Below, in pieces: positions 17,893 to 25,733 of a DNA stretch of 64,000 bases. Location of the stretch: positions 434,001-498,000 of the forward strand of contig NZ_PXYG01000002.1 of assembly GCF_003012775.1 (NCBI RefSeq), written 5' to 3'. Origin of the DNA: Zobellella endophytica (GTDB taxonomy: Bacteria; Pseudomonadota; Gammaproteobacteria; Enterobacterales; Aeromonadaceae). The first letter of the stretch is position 1, and each line of letters starts with the position of its first letter. Below the pieces are notes generated by a model. That model did not search any database, was not told the origin of the DNA, and saw only the letters and a program-made list of their open reading frames with translations. The position numbers and the translations under genes are program-made.

Positions 17893-18252
17893 ATGAAACA
17901 ATCCCTGACAGGTTCGCTCACCCTTGTGATGGCGCTGTCGGCCACCCCGGCCCTGGCGGAACAAAAAATGATGGAAGGCATGCCGATACAGGAAATGAAG
18001 AACACGCCGATGCAGATGCCGGCATCCGGGCAGGCCGTGCACACCGCCAGGGGCAAGGTCACCAAGGTGGATGCCGCCACCGGTGTCGTCACCCTGACCC
18101 ACGGCCCGGTCGAGAGCCTGGGCTGGCCGGGGATGACCATGGGTTTCAGGGTCATGGACCAGGCCTTGCTCGACAGGCTCGCCGTCGGCAGCACCGTGGA
18201 ATTTGAATTCCGGCAAGGGGAAAAGGGCTACGTCATTACCGGCGTAAAATAA
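17893..18252 (+). CDS. cusF: CusF-like periplasmic Cu(+)/Ag(+) metallochaperone
   Basis: A 119-residue secreted protein with a signal peptide (MKQSLTGSLTLVMALSATPALAE), a Met-rich linker and one CusF barrel. The core [18 protein letters not shown] has the His, the cation-pi Trp and the two Met that hold Cu+. The chaperone delivers periplasmic metal to CusB. The start at 17893 is preceded by GGAG at 9 nt; the frame extends to 17821, but that stretch contains the terminator. The same domain is also fused to the C terminus of CusB in this locus. Confidence 0.92.
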   Translation: MKQSLTGSLTLVMALSATPALAEQKMMEGMPIQEMKNTPMQMPASGQAVHTARGKVTKVDAATGVVTLTHGPVESLGWPGMTMGFRVMDQALLDRLAVGSTVEFEFRQGEKGYVITGVK

Positions 18253-18273
18253 GGTAACCCGGCTAATGCCCAT

Positions 18274-18299
18274 CGGCATGCGGGTCCAACCGCATGCCG
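18274..18299. repeat. perfect inverted repeat after cusF
   Basis: CGGCATGCGG pairs with CCGCATGCCG around a 6-nt loop, 22 nt after the cusF stop. No T-tract follows, so it is more likely a transcript-end protector or rho-assisted stop than a classical terminator. Confidence 0.5.
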
Positions 18300-18419
18300 A
18301 ACCAGTTGCTTTCGACTCGGTATCCTGCTCTCGCCTGGCCAGCAAGCTCAGGGGGGCTGGCCCTGTCCCCATACGATGTCCGGCCGATGCGGCCGCCTTC
18401 CTGTCTGTTATTCCGCCAG

Positions 18420-18435
18420 ATTACATTCTTGTCAT
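18420..18435. promoter_or_regulatory. imperfect cop/CusR-like box before sensor kinase
   Basis: ATTACAT-TC-TTGTCAT compares with the CusR/CopR palindrome ATGACAA-N2-TTGTCAT with two mismatches, both in the left arm. It lies 72 nt before the kinase start codon. A better copy is at 27653-27668. Confidence 0.45.
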
Positions 18436-18506
18436 GCTGCTCGTTTCAGCTCGCAGAATGGTAGATTGGGGCGCTCGCGGCTGCTAAACGGAAGAGATCC
18501 AATAAG

Positions 18507-19940
18507 ATGAGAAGTTATTTTTCGCTGACCGCTCGTCTGAGCCTGCTGTTCAGCATCACCATGCTGGGCATATGGAGTTTGGTCAGTATCGTATTGATGC
18601 AATCGCTGGAGCATCACTTCGCCCGCCAGGACGAGGCGGACATTCGGGGCAAGCTGATCCTGGCTAAAAACTTTCTCGCGACCCATTTACAGAGCAACGG
18701 CCAGAACTGGTCGTTGCTGGAAGAGCATCTGAACGATGCGCTCTCCGGGCATGGCGGCCATTACTTGCTGATACGAGATGTACAAGGCCGGACTCTGGCC
18801 AATGCCAGGCCCAATCATCGCCGGCAACCGGGGATGACGCGCCCTTTCCCGCCTCCCGCATCCTTACCACTGTCAGAGAGCTGGGCCGAAGACGGCATTC
18901 GCTATCGCAGTATTACCGAGCAGATATTCTTTGAGCCGCCACTCCCCTGGCCCGATGCTCCGGAGTCCGTACTGATCCGTGCCGCCTTGGACACCAGCAA
19001 TCACCAGCATTTTATTGATGAAATCCAAAAAGGGTTGGCCTGGTTCACCGGCGGTATCGCGCTGGTCTCGGTGCTGTTGGGCTGGTTCGCCTCACGTATC
19101 GGGCTCAAGCCACTGCGCACCCTGGCCTCACTCTCGTCCCGGGTTACTGCCGACAAGCTCAATCACCGCCTGCCGCTACACGATGCCCCAGCCGAGCTGC
19201 ACACCCCCATCCAGGCCTTCAACGCCATGCTGGATCGGCTGGAGGACTCGTTTCGCCGGCTGTCGGAATTTTCCTCGGATATCGCCCACGAGCTGCGCAC
19301 CCCGGTCAACAGCCTGATGATGCAAACCCAGGTGGCACTTTCCCGCGAGCGTAGCGCCGACGACTATCGGGAAGCCCTGTACAACAACCTGGAAACGGCG
19401 GAGCGGCTGGCGCGGATGATTGGGGAGATGCTGTTCCTGGCCAAATCGGAGCAGGGACAACTGCTGATGCAAGCAGAGGAACTGGAGCTGGCAACGGAGC
19501 TTGATGAGCTGCTGGAGTTCTTCGAACCCCTGGCCAGTGAGCAACAGTTGCGTTTGCACCGACGAGGAAATGCAACACTGCAAGGTGATCGCGCCATGCT
19601 GCAACGGGCCTTCAGCAACCTCCTGACCAATGCAATTCGATACACTCCGGCTCAGGGGGAAATCAGGATAGAAGTAAAGCGTGATGCCAGTCATGTCGTG
19701 GTGGAGATCGCCAACCCGGGAAATCCCATACCGGCAGAGCAGTTGCCGCGCCTGTTCGATCGCTTCTACCGGGCCGACAGCGCCCGCCAGCCGGTGACCG
19801 AAGGCACCGGCCTGGGCCTGTCCATCGCCAAGGCGATCATCGAGGCCCATGGCGGCAGCCTGTCGGCACGCTCCGATGAACACGAAACCTGCTTCAGTGC
19901 CTGTTTTCCCCGGACAGCCCGGCCAAAGAGATCCGTTTAA
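18507..19940 (+). CDS. CusS/CopS-like heavy-metal sensor histidine kinase
   Basis: A 477-residue membrane histidine kinase. TM1 is at about 10-30, a periplasmic sensor domain at 31-175, TM2 at about 176-196, then HAMP, a HisKA box [16 protein letters not shown] with the phospho-acceptor His, and a HATPase domain ([30 protein letters not shown]). The layout is that of CusS/IrlB-type heavy-metal sensors. No response regulator is adjacent; the CopR-like regulator at 27772-28449 is the likely partner, about 8 kb away. The 3' end overlaps the convergent ATPase gene by 47 bp. Confidence 0.9.
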   Translation: MRSYFSLTARLSLLFSITMLGIWSLVSIVLMQSLEHHFARQDEADIRGKLILAKNFLATHLQSNGQNWSLLEEHLNDALSGHGGHYLLIRDVQGRTLANARPNHRRQPGMTRPFPPPASLPLSESWAEDGIRYRSITEQIFFEPPLPWPDAPESVLIRAALDTSNHQHFIDEIQKGLAWFTGGIALVSVLLGWFASRIGLKPLRTLASLSSRVTADKLNHRLPLHDAPAELHTPIQAFNAMLDRLEDSFRRLSEFSSDIAHELRTPVNSLMMQTQVALSRERSADDYREALYNNLETAERLARMIGEMLFLAKSEQGQLLMQAEELELATELDELLEFFEPLASEQQLRLHRRGNATLQGDRAMLQRAFSNLLTNAIRYTPAQGEIRIEVKRDASHVVVEIANPGNPIPAEQLPRLFDRFYRADSARQPVTEGTGLGLSIAKAIIEAHGGSLSARSDEHETCFSACFPRTARPKRSV

Positions 19941-22206
19941 GCCTGAGCGAGTTACCGATCACCGACAGCGAACTGGCGGTCATGGCGACCACCCCCACCA
20001 TGGGGTGCAGCAGCCCCAGGGCGGCGATGGGAATGGCGGCCAGGTTGTAGCCGGAGGCCCACAGCAGATTTTCGACTATCTTGCGGAAGGTCAGTCGCGA
20101 GAGGTGCGCGGCCTGCACCACGCCGCCGAGCCGATCGCCGATCAGGATGACGTCGGCAGCCTCCACCGCCACGTCGGCACCGGCGCCGATGGCGATGCCC
20201 ACGTTGGCCTGCTTCAGGGCCGGGGCGTCATTGATGCCGTCCCCCACCATCGCCACCCAGGGCCCCACCTCGGCCTGCAGCTCCCGCACCTTGTCGATCT
20301 TGCCCTCCGGCAGCACATTGGCGTAGACGCTGTCGATGCCCACCTGGGCCGCCACATGATGGGCGGCCCGCTCGTTGTCGCCGGTGAGCATCACGGTACG
20401 GATGCCCATGGCCCTGAGCGCGGCGACCGCCTCCCGGGCGTCGGTTTTAAGGGTGTCGGCGATGGCCACCACCCCGATCAACCGGTTTTCACGCGCCACA
20501 TAGAGCGCGGTCTTGCCCTGCTCCTCCAGCCCGGCCAGCGCCCCCGCCAGCTCGTGCGTGTCCAGCCCGCACTCGGCCATCCAGCGGCCGTTGCCGACTC
20601 GAACCAGGGCGCCCTCGAGGCGGGCCTCCACGCCCCGGCCGTTGAGGGCTTCGAAGCCCTCAAGCGGTGGCAGTGCCAGGCCGGTTTCCCTGGCCCTGTC
20701 CCGCAGCGCCTGGGCGATGGGGTGCTCGGAGCCGACCTCGACCGCGGTGGCCAGGGCCAGCAACTCGTCCGCCGACACGCCCCCGGCCGGCACCAGATCG
20801 GTGACCACCGGCCGTCCCAGGGTCAGGGTGCCGGTCTTGTCGAACACCACCACCCGGATGTCCTTGAAGGTCTGGATGGCCTCGCCGGAGCGGTACAGTA
20901 TGCCCAGCTCGGCGCCCCGTCCGGCCCCCACCATCAGGGCGGTGGGCGTGGCCAGGCCCAGGGCGCAGGGACAGGCGATCACCAGCACCGCCACGCTGGA
21001 CAACAGGGCCACCAGGGGCGCCGACAGTCCGGGATCGACCCAGGGCAGGAAACCCGCTCCCCAGTACAGGATGCCCCGTAACGACTCGCCGAAGCCGAGC
21101 CAAATCACCAGGCTGAGCAGGCTGGTCAGCAACACCAGGGGCACGAAACGGCCGGTCATCCGATCCGCAAACTCCTGGATCGGCACCTTGGAGCCCTGGG
21201 CCCGTTCCACCAGGGTGATCACCTGGGCCAGGAAGGTATCTTCCCCGACCTTGGTGGCGCGCACCCGGAGCAGGCCTTCCTTGTTGATGGTGGCCCCGAT
21301 CACCCCGTCGCCGGGGACTTTCTCGACCGGCAGCGACTCGCCGGTGGCCAGGGACTCGTCCACGTGGCTGGCCCCCTCGACCACCTCGCCGTCGGAGGGG
21401 ATCTTCTCGCCGGGGCGCACCACCATCAGGTCGCCCACTTGCACCTCGCCGATGGGCAGCTCCACCTCCTCGCCGTCACGCAGCACCCGGGCACTCTTGG
21501 CGCCCAGCTCCAGCAACTGGCGGATGGCCTGGGACGCCCGGCCCTTGGCCCGGCTTTCCAGGTAGCGGCCGAGCAGGTGGAAGGTCATGATGGTGGCGGC
21601 CATTTCCATAAAGGAGGTCATGGGGAACAGGAAGCCGACCAGCCCGATCAGATAGGGCGGCAGACTGCCCAGGCTGATGAGCACGTCCATGTTGGCGGTT
21701 CTGTTGGTAAGCGCCTTCCAGGCGGCAGCATGGGTGGCGGCACCGGCGACGAAGACCGGCGGCACCGCCAGCAGGGCGACCAGCAGCAGGTAACCCGGCA
21801 TGGGTAACCAGAACATCTCCACCATCATCAGCAGCATGATCAGGGTGGTGGGCACGCCGGCCAGCCACAGCCGCCGCAGGGCGTCGCGCAGGTAGGCTTC
21901 CTCGGCCTCGGCGCCGCCCTGTGCTTCCCCTTTCAGACCGGCGCCGGCCACCTCGTAGCCGGCCCGCTCGACCGCCGCCCTGAGCGCGGCCACATCGGTC
22001 CGGCCGGTGTCGAAAGAAACCGTCACCTTGTGGGTGGCGATCTGGGTGCTGACTGCCGTTACCCCGGGCAGGCGTCGCAGCGAAGTGCTGACCAGGCCGG
22101 CGCAATGGTCGCTGCCCATGCCGGGGACGATCAGGGTCGCTTCGGCAGCCTCATCGGCCGGTGCCCTGCCGGAGGCCTTCACCCCCTTTGGTATGCTATC
22201 CATCAT
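19894..22206 (-). CDS. second Cu(+) P1B-type ATPase with degenerate HMA domain
   Basis: A 770-residue P1B-1 ATPase. The single N-terminal HMA-like domain reads GMGSDHC (29-35), so the first Cys of the usual CxxC is Ser and only Cys35 remains. The rest is intact: [39 protein letters not shown], and the Cu+ signatures YN...P and P-x6-M-x2-SS near the C terminus. A low-affinity or assembly-type Cu+ exporter supplying periplasmic cuproproteins is possible. It is the last gene of the minus-strand copper block, 9 nt after the methyltransferase-like gene. Its C-terminal codons overlap the convergent sensor kinase by 47 bp. Confidence 0.92.
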   Translation of the reverse strand: MMDSIPKGVKASGRAPADEAAEATLIVPGMGSDHCAGLVSTSLRRLPGVTAVSTQIATHKVTVSFDTGRTDVAALRAAVERAGYEVAGAGLKGEAQGGAEAEEAYLRDALRRLWLAGVPTTLIMLLMMVEMFWLPMPGYLLLVALLAVPPVFVAGAATHAAAWKALTNRTANMDVLISLGSLPPYLIGLVGFLFPMTSFMEMAATIMTFHLLGRYLESRAKGRASQAIRQLLELGAKSARVLRDGEEVELPIGEVQVGDLMVVRPGEKIPSDGEVVEGASHVDESLATGESLPVEKVPGDGVIGATINKEGLLRVRATKVGEDTFLAQVITLVERAQGSKVPIQEFADRMTGRFVPLVLLTSLLSLVIWLGFGESLRGILYWGAGFLPWVDPGLSAPLVALLSSVAVLVIACPCALGLATPTALMVGAGRGAELGILYRSGEAIQTFKDIRVVVFDKTGTLTLGRPVVTDLVPAGGVSADELLALATAVEVGSEHPIAQALRDRARETGLALPPLEGFEALNGRGVEARLEGALVRVGNGRWMAECGLDTHELAGALAGLEEQGKTALYVARENRLIGVVAIADTLKTDAREAVAALRAMGIRTVMLTGDNERAAHHVAAQVGIDSVYANVLPEGKIDKVRELQAEVGPWVAMVGDGINDAPALKQANVGIAIGAGADVAVEAADVILIGDRLGGVVQAAHLSRLTFRKIVENLLWASGYNLAAIPIAALGLLHPMVGVVAMTASSLSVIGNSLRLKRISLAGLSGENRH

Positions 22207-22215
22207 CTCTTCTCC

Positions 22216-22872
22216 TTATCTGGCAACGGAACCGCTCGCACGCGACAGGCGTGGGAAGAAGGTCGGCACCCGTTGACGGTAGGCCTCCCACTCGGCACCA
22301 AAAGCATCCCGGGTGCTTTGCTCCTCCCGCCGGGCCAAGCGCACGTACATCACCACCAGCACCGGGAACATCAGCAGGGTCAGGAGCGTCGGCCACTGCA
22401 GCAGGAAACCCGCCATGATCAGCACGAAAGCGACATACTGGGGGTGGCGGATCCGGGCATAGGGCCCGCTCTGGGCCAGTTGCCCCTGGCGCTGGGCCCG
22501 GTAGAGCACCCGCCAGGCGCTGGCCAGCAGCAGGAAGCCGCCGAAGATCAGGATATTGCTGAAAATATGCAGCAGGCTGAAATGGGGGTTGCCGCTCAGC
22601 CCGAACAGGGTGCTCCACAGGTGGCCGGCGTCGTGGCTCAGGGGATCCAGCTGCGGGTAGCGCCCCTGCAGCCAGCCGGCCAGCAGGAACAGGGTCAGCG
22701 GAACACCGTACATCTCGACGAACAGCGCCACGATAAAGGCGGCGAAGGTGCCGAAGGTGCGCCAGTCCCGCCCACTCCGGGGCCTGAAGAAGCTGAACGC
22801 GAACAGGATGAACACCAGGGAGTTGAGGACCACCAGTCCCCATAGGCCATAAGCTGGAATAGTATGATCCAT
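22216..22872 (-). CDS. ICMT/PEMT-like membrane methyltransferase in copper block
   Basis: A 218-residue integral membrane protein with about five hydrophobic segments. It has the isoprenylcysteine-methyltransferase/PEMT-type C-terminal motif GPYARIRHPQYVAF, whose RHPxY binds S-adenosylmethionine in this family, followed by a late EE. Bacteria lack the prenylated CaaX substrates of eukaryotic ICMT, so the methyl acceptor is unknown. The start at 22872 has AGGGGG 9 nt upstream; an upstream ATG at 22905 lies inside the DUF2933 gene. It begins 4 nt after that gene ends and is followed 9 nt later by a Cu+ ATPase, implying co-translation and a role in copper handling. Confidence 0.8.
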   Translation of the reverse strand: MDHTIPAYGLWGLVVLNSLVFILFAFSFFRPRSGRDWRTFGTFAAFIVALFVEMYGVPLTLFLLAGWLQGRYPQLDPLSHDAGHLWSTLFGLSGNPHFSLLHIFSNILIFGGFLLLASAWRVLYRAQRQGQLAQSGPYARIRHPQYVAFVLIMAGFLLQWPTLLTLLMFPVLVVMYVRLARREEQSTRDAFGAEWEAYRQRVPTFFPRLSRASGSVAR

Positions 22873-22876
22873 GGGT

Positions 22877-23107
22877 TCAGTCCCCCTTGTGATGGTGATC
22901 GTCACCGCCGCCCCGGCCGCCGTGGCCCCGGTGCATAAACAGGTGCATCAGGGGACAGAGCAGGATGATCAGGTAGGGCAAGGCGCCCAGCAGGTGGGCG
23001 CGGTGCTCCTGCCACAGAAAGAACAGTGCCATGGCCGCAAATATCAGCAGGATGGGCCAGAAGCCACGGGGCCCGGATGCCGGGCCGGAGTTGGAGTTCT
23101 TGTTCAT
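22877..23107 (-). CDS. DUF2933 small membrane protein
   Basis: A 76-residue protein. A short polar N terminus (MNKNSNSGPASG) precedes two hydrophobic segments (WPILLIFAAMALFFLW and LLGALPYLIILLCPLMHLFMH). The C-terminal tail is rich in His and Gly (GHGGRGGGDDHHHKGD). This matches DUF2933, a family of unknown function often seen in copper-resistance loci. The CPLMHLFMHRGH stretch supplies Cys, Met and His that could bind copper at the membrane surface. The start at 23107 is preferred to 23137, having GGGAG 6 nt upstream. It is coupled to the methyltransferase gene downstream. Confidence 0.82.
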   Translation of the reverse strand: MNKNSNSGPASGPRGFWPILLIFAAMALFFLWQEHRAHLLGALPYLIILLCPLMHLFMHRGHGGRGGGDDHHHKGD

Positions 23108-23155
23108 GAGGATCTCCCGAGGGGGCCGGCCCGGCAAGGCGCCGGCCGCCGGTGG

Positions 23156-23536
23156 TTATTGTTGCATCTGGCCCATGCCCATCTGCCCCATGCCCATCTG
23201 CCCCATGCCCATCTGCCCCATGTGCTCCATCATCTGCCGGCACATGGCCATATGCTCTTCCATCTGCACCATGGACTGGGTCATAAACTCCAGGTGCTCC
23301 GCCAGCAACCGCTCGCGCTCGGCGGGATCCTGCTCCTGTTGCAGCGCCGCCATCTGGTCGCGCATGGTCTGCATTCGCTCCTGCATCATGCCCATCTGCT
23401 GCTGCCGCTCCATCATGGTGGCGGCATCGACCGGCTGGACCGGTTCGGCGGGGGTGTGGTGGGCTTCTTCGGCCAGCGCCGGCGGCAGGTTCAGCATCAG
23501 GCCCAGGCCGGCGGCGATAAGGATATGTTTGCTCAT
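23156..23536 (-). CDS. secreted Met-rich protein with GQMGM tandem repeats
   Basis: A 126-residue protein with a signal peptide (MSKHILIAAGLGLMLNLPPALAEE), a predicted helical middle rich in Met, Gln and Glu (MMERQQQMGMMQERMQTMRDQMAALQ) and a C-terminal tail of GQMGM repeats ending MGQMQQ. About 27 Met residues give many thioether ligands for Cu+. A 15-bp DNA repeat encodes the tail (about 23171-23221), so its copy number is likely to vary between strains. GAGGAAT lies just before the ATG. No named family is recognised; a periplasmic copper buffer like other Met-rich copper proteins is inferred. Confidence 0.75.
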   Translation of the reverse strand: MSKHILIAAGLGLMLNLPPALAEEAHHTPAEPVQPVDAATMMERQQQMGMMQERMQTMRDQMAALQQEQDPAERERLLAEHLEFMTQSMVQMEEHMAMCRQMMEHMGQMGMGQMGMGQMGMGQMQQ

Positions 23537-23663
23537 GGTGATATTCCTCTTGGTGTGTAAACGGGAAGACACGGCCACCGACGGTGGGCCGGGCACCTCC
23601 TCTGATAACGGGGCAAAACGATAACCGGAGCCGGGCACGAAGGATCCCGGCTGCAGAGGAATA

Positions 23664-24023
23664 TCAGATACGCAGGCGAACGGTGGCGAGATAGCGCGGC
23701 AGCTTGGCCAGGGGCGGCGCCCCGGGCAGGGCCTGTACCGCCAGAATGCGCAGGTGCGGCACCGCCGGCAGCGGTTCCGGATGAGGGGACGCCAGGAACG
23801 GCGTGAGCAGCCGACCCTGGTCGCCCTGCTTGATAAAGGGCTCGGATTCATCCAATCCCTGCTGATGGCAGAGCAGCTCTTCGACCCCGGCCTGGTGCGC
23901 CAGGCTGTCGAACACCGGCTCGGCCAGGCAATGGAGGGGCAGCAGCAATACCCACAGGCTCAGCAGGCACAGCAACAGGCTTGCCACCGGCCGTGATTTT
24001 TCATTGCTGAACGGGTGCTTCAT
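23664..24023 (-). CDS. secreted protein of unknown function in copper block
   Basis: A 119-residue product. The signal peptide (about 1-43, with LLLCLLSLWVLLLPLHCLAEP) is long. The mature part, rich in Pro and Leu, has FDSLAHQAGVEELLCHQQGLDES and a C terminus with alternating hydrophobics (PRYLATVRLRI). One Cys and two His are present; there is no obvious metal cluster and I recognise no family. The start at 24023 has GGGAGG just upstream; an ATG at 24050 is less good. An FNR-like site lies 76 nt upstream, so this gene may open its own transcript within the copper block. Confidence 0.6.
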   Translation of the reverse strand: MKHPFSNEKSRPVASLLLCLLSLWVLLLPLHCLAEPVFDSLAHQAGVEELLCHQQGLDESEPFIKQGDQGRLLTPFLASPHPEPLPAVPHLRILAVQALPGAPPLAKLPRYLATVRLRI

Positions 24024-24075
24024 GCTCCCTCCCGGAGGTGACCGGATCAAAAGCCGATCCGGATATGTTCAGCCT

Positions 24076-24119
24076 AGAGAGCTTCGGTCATTTCCGCCTT
24101 GACAGGGATCAAGCTCTCT
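24076..24119. repeat. inverted repeat after the cupredoxin gene
   Basis: AGAGAGCTT (24076-24084) pairs with AAGCTCTCT (24111-24119) across a 26-nt gap. It begins 5 nt after the cupredoxin stop codon (minus strand). The right arm overlaps the FNR-like site, so transcript folding and protein binding could be linked. No T-tract follows. Confidence 0.45.
24099..24112 (-). promoter_or_regulatory. FNR/Anr-like binding site before the unknown secreted-protein gene
   Basis: TTGACAGGGATCAA on the plus strand (TTGAT-CCCT-GTCAA on the minus strand) differs from the FNR consensus by one base. It lies 76-89 nt upstream of the 24023 start codon, inside the copper block. Confidence 0.5.
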
Positions 24120-24123
24120 CGGC

Positions 24124-24609
24124 TTACATCACCTCCACCTGACCCTGCATGCCGGCATCCATATGACCGGGAAGCAGGCAGGCGAAGTCGACGGTACCGG
24201 ATTGATCGAACTTCCATACCAGGCCGCCGCGCTGCCCCGGTTGCAGACTGACCATATTGGGTTCGGCGTGTTTCATATCCGGCATTTGCCGCATCATCTC
24301 GGCGTGCTCCCGGAGCGACTCGATATCCCCTACTACCAGCTCATGCGCCAGTTTCCCCTCGTTTTTGACAAACAGCCGTACCGTCTCCCCCTTCTTTACT
24401 TCGATCCGGGCCGGAGAGAAACGCATATTGTCGCCCATCACGACTTCAATCGTGCGGCCGACGTCGGCGGCCTTGCCGGGCTGGCCGACGCCATGCATCT
24501 TCTGGTTCATCGAGGCCATGTCATGGCCCTGGTGGCCTCCATGTTCGCCAGCGGCCATGGCAAGCCCGGGCAGGAGGGTCAGCATTACAACAGACAGTGT
24601 TTTTTTCAT
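24124..24609 (-). CDS. copI: CopI-like periplasmic cupredoxin
   Basis: A 161-residue blue-copper-fold protein. A signal peptide (MKKTLSVVMLTLLPGLAMAAG) is followed by a His/Met-rich segment (EHGGHQGHDMASMNQKMHG). The cupredoxin domain (about 50-161) has the type 1 ligands: His in KLAHELVVG, then Cys, His and Met in ACLLPGHMDAGM. This arrangement matches CopI, a periplasmic copper-tolerance protein reported in Rubrivivax and Vibrio. It probably binds or oxidises Cu+ in the periplasm. It sits 42 nt downstream of copB in the same operon. Confidence 0.85.
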   Translation of the reverse strand: MKKTLSVVMLTLLPGLAMAAGEHGGHQGHDMASMNQKMHGVGQPGKAADVGRTIEVVMGDNMRFSPARIEVKKGETVRLFVKNEGKLAHELVVGDIESLREHAEMMRQMPDMKHAEPNMVSLQPGQRGGLVWKFDQSGTVDFACLLPGHMDAGMQGQVEVM

Positions 24610-24651
24610 CTTATTTTCCCTGGAGTCAGTTTTTATGGTGTATCAATGGAT

Positions 24652-25716
24652 TTAAAACCAGAAGCGGGCGCCGGCCACCCAGCGGGTTTCCTGGGTGGAC
24701 TCCCCCTCTTCCCTTGCCAGATCGGCGGTGTTGCCCAGGGCGGCGGCCCATTCCCAGCCCACATAAGGGGCAAACTGGCGGCTGAGCTCGTAACGCAGCC
24801 GGGCGCCGGCCACCAGTTCGGATAGCCCCTTGCCCTGGCCTCGCCCGGCATCGTCTTTGCCATAGGCGCTCAGTTCGGCCCTGGGCTGCAATACCAGCCG
24901 CTGGGTCAGCAGCAGTTCGTATTCCGCCTCCAGCGCCAGGGATGTCTGTCCCTGCTCGCCCAGGTAGGCGGTGGCATCCACCTCGAACCAGTAGGGCGCC
25001 AGCCCCGATATGCCCAGGGCCAGCCAGCCCTGATCCGGGCCATGACCCGTGTCGTAACGCACCCCGAGCTCGGTATTCCAGAATGACGATACCGCATGGC
25101 TCCACAGCAGCTCGGTGCTGGCCTCTTCCAGCCGGCCACCGATGATGTCGCCTTCCGCCTTCAGCACCGCCCGATCATAGTCGCGGCCGACCCAGGCCCG
25201 GGTATCATACACCCAGGCATGGCCTTCACCGGCATCGACCCGCTCCAGCCGGTCCACCAGCACACCGGCGAACAGATGTTCGTCCGCCAGCCGGAGCCGG
25301 CGTGGCCCGGGCAGGGCGTAGTCTCCTTTAGCCAGGGTCTGGCCACCGGAATAGGCATGGGGATCCCGGGCATCCGCCGGCGCCGACCCACCCTGCATCT
25401 GCATATTCCCATGATCCATGCCCGGCATCCGGCCGTGATCCATGCCCGGCATCTGGCTGTGGTCCATGCCCTGCATCTGGCCGTGATCCATGCCCGGCAT
25501 CTGGCTATGGTCCATGCCCGGCATCTGGCTATGGTCCATGCCCGGCATCTGGCCGTGATCCATGCCCGGCATCTGGCCGTGGTCTGCCTGGTGTGTTTGA
25601 TATTGTGGTACATCGGCTGCTGTGGTCCCATGGCCCGCATGGAGCTCCTGGGCCCAGGTCGACGCCAGGGGCAGGGCCGCCAGCGCCAGCAGGATGCGGT
25701 TCATTCCGGAGTTCAT
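24652..25716 (-). CDS. copB: outer membrane copper resistance protein CopB
   Basis: A 354-residue protein. After a signal peptide (MNSGMNRILLALAALPLASTWAQE) come eight tandem octapeptides of the form DHxQMPGM, a dense His/Met copper-binding region. A beta-barrel domain of the CopB family then ends in an aromatic residue (VAGARFWF), typical of outer membrane proteins. The start at 25716 has GAGGAAAG at good spacing; an ATG at 25737 overlaps the copA stop (ATGA) and is an alternative. It follows the multicopper oxidase in the standard copA-copB order. The octapeptides are encoded by a 24-bp DNA repeat at about 25400-25580. Confidence 0.93.
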   Translation of the reverse strand: MNSGMNRILLALAALPLASTWAQELHAGHGTTAADVPQYQTHQADHGQMPGMDHGQMPGMDHSQMPGMDHSQMPGMDHGQMQGMDHSQMPGMDHGRMPGMDHGNMQMQGGSAPADARDPHAYSGGQTLAKGDYALPGPRRLRLADEHLFAGVLVDRLERVDAGEGHAWVYDTRAWVGRDYDRAVLKAEGDIIGGRLEEASTELLWSHAVSSFWNTELGVRYDTGHGPDQGWLALGISGLAPYWFEVDATAYLGEQGQTSLALEAEYELLLTQRLVLQPRAELSAYGKDDAGRGQGKGLSELVAGARLRYELSRQFAPYVGWEWAAALGNTADLAREEGESTQETRWVAGARFWF

Positions 25717-25733
25717 CGTCGCTTTCCTCTTGT

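Noticed and set aside
18266-18487. 73-codon frame between cusF and the kinase
   Set aside because: It crosses the inverted repeat and the cop-like box, with no ribosome-binding site or recognisable features.
23171-23221. Short tandem repeats resembling a CRISPR array
   Set aside because: The 15-bp units are contiguous without spacers and encode the GQMGM protein tail.
25400-25580. 24-bp repeats resembling a CRISPR or satellite array
   Set aside because: They are in frame within copB and encode DHxQMPGM copper-binding units.
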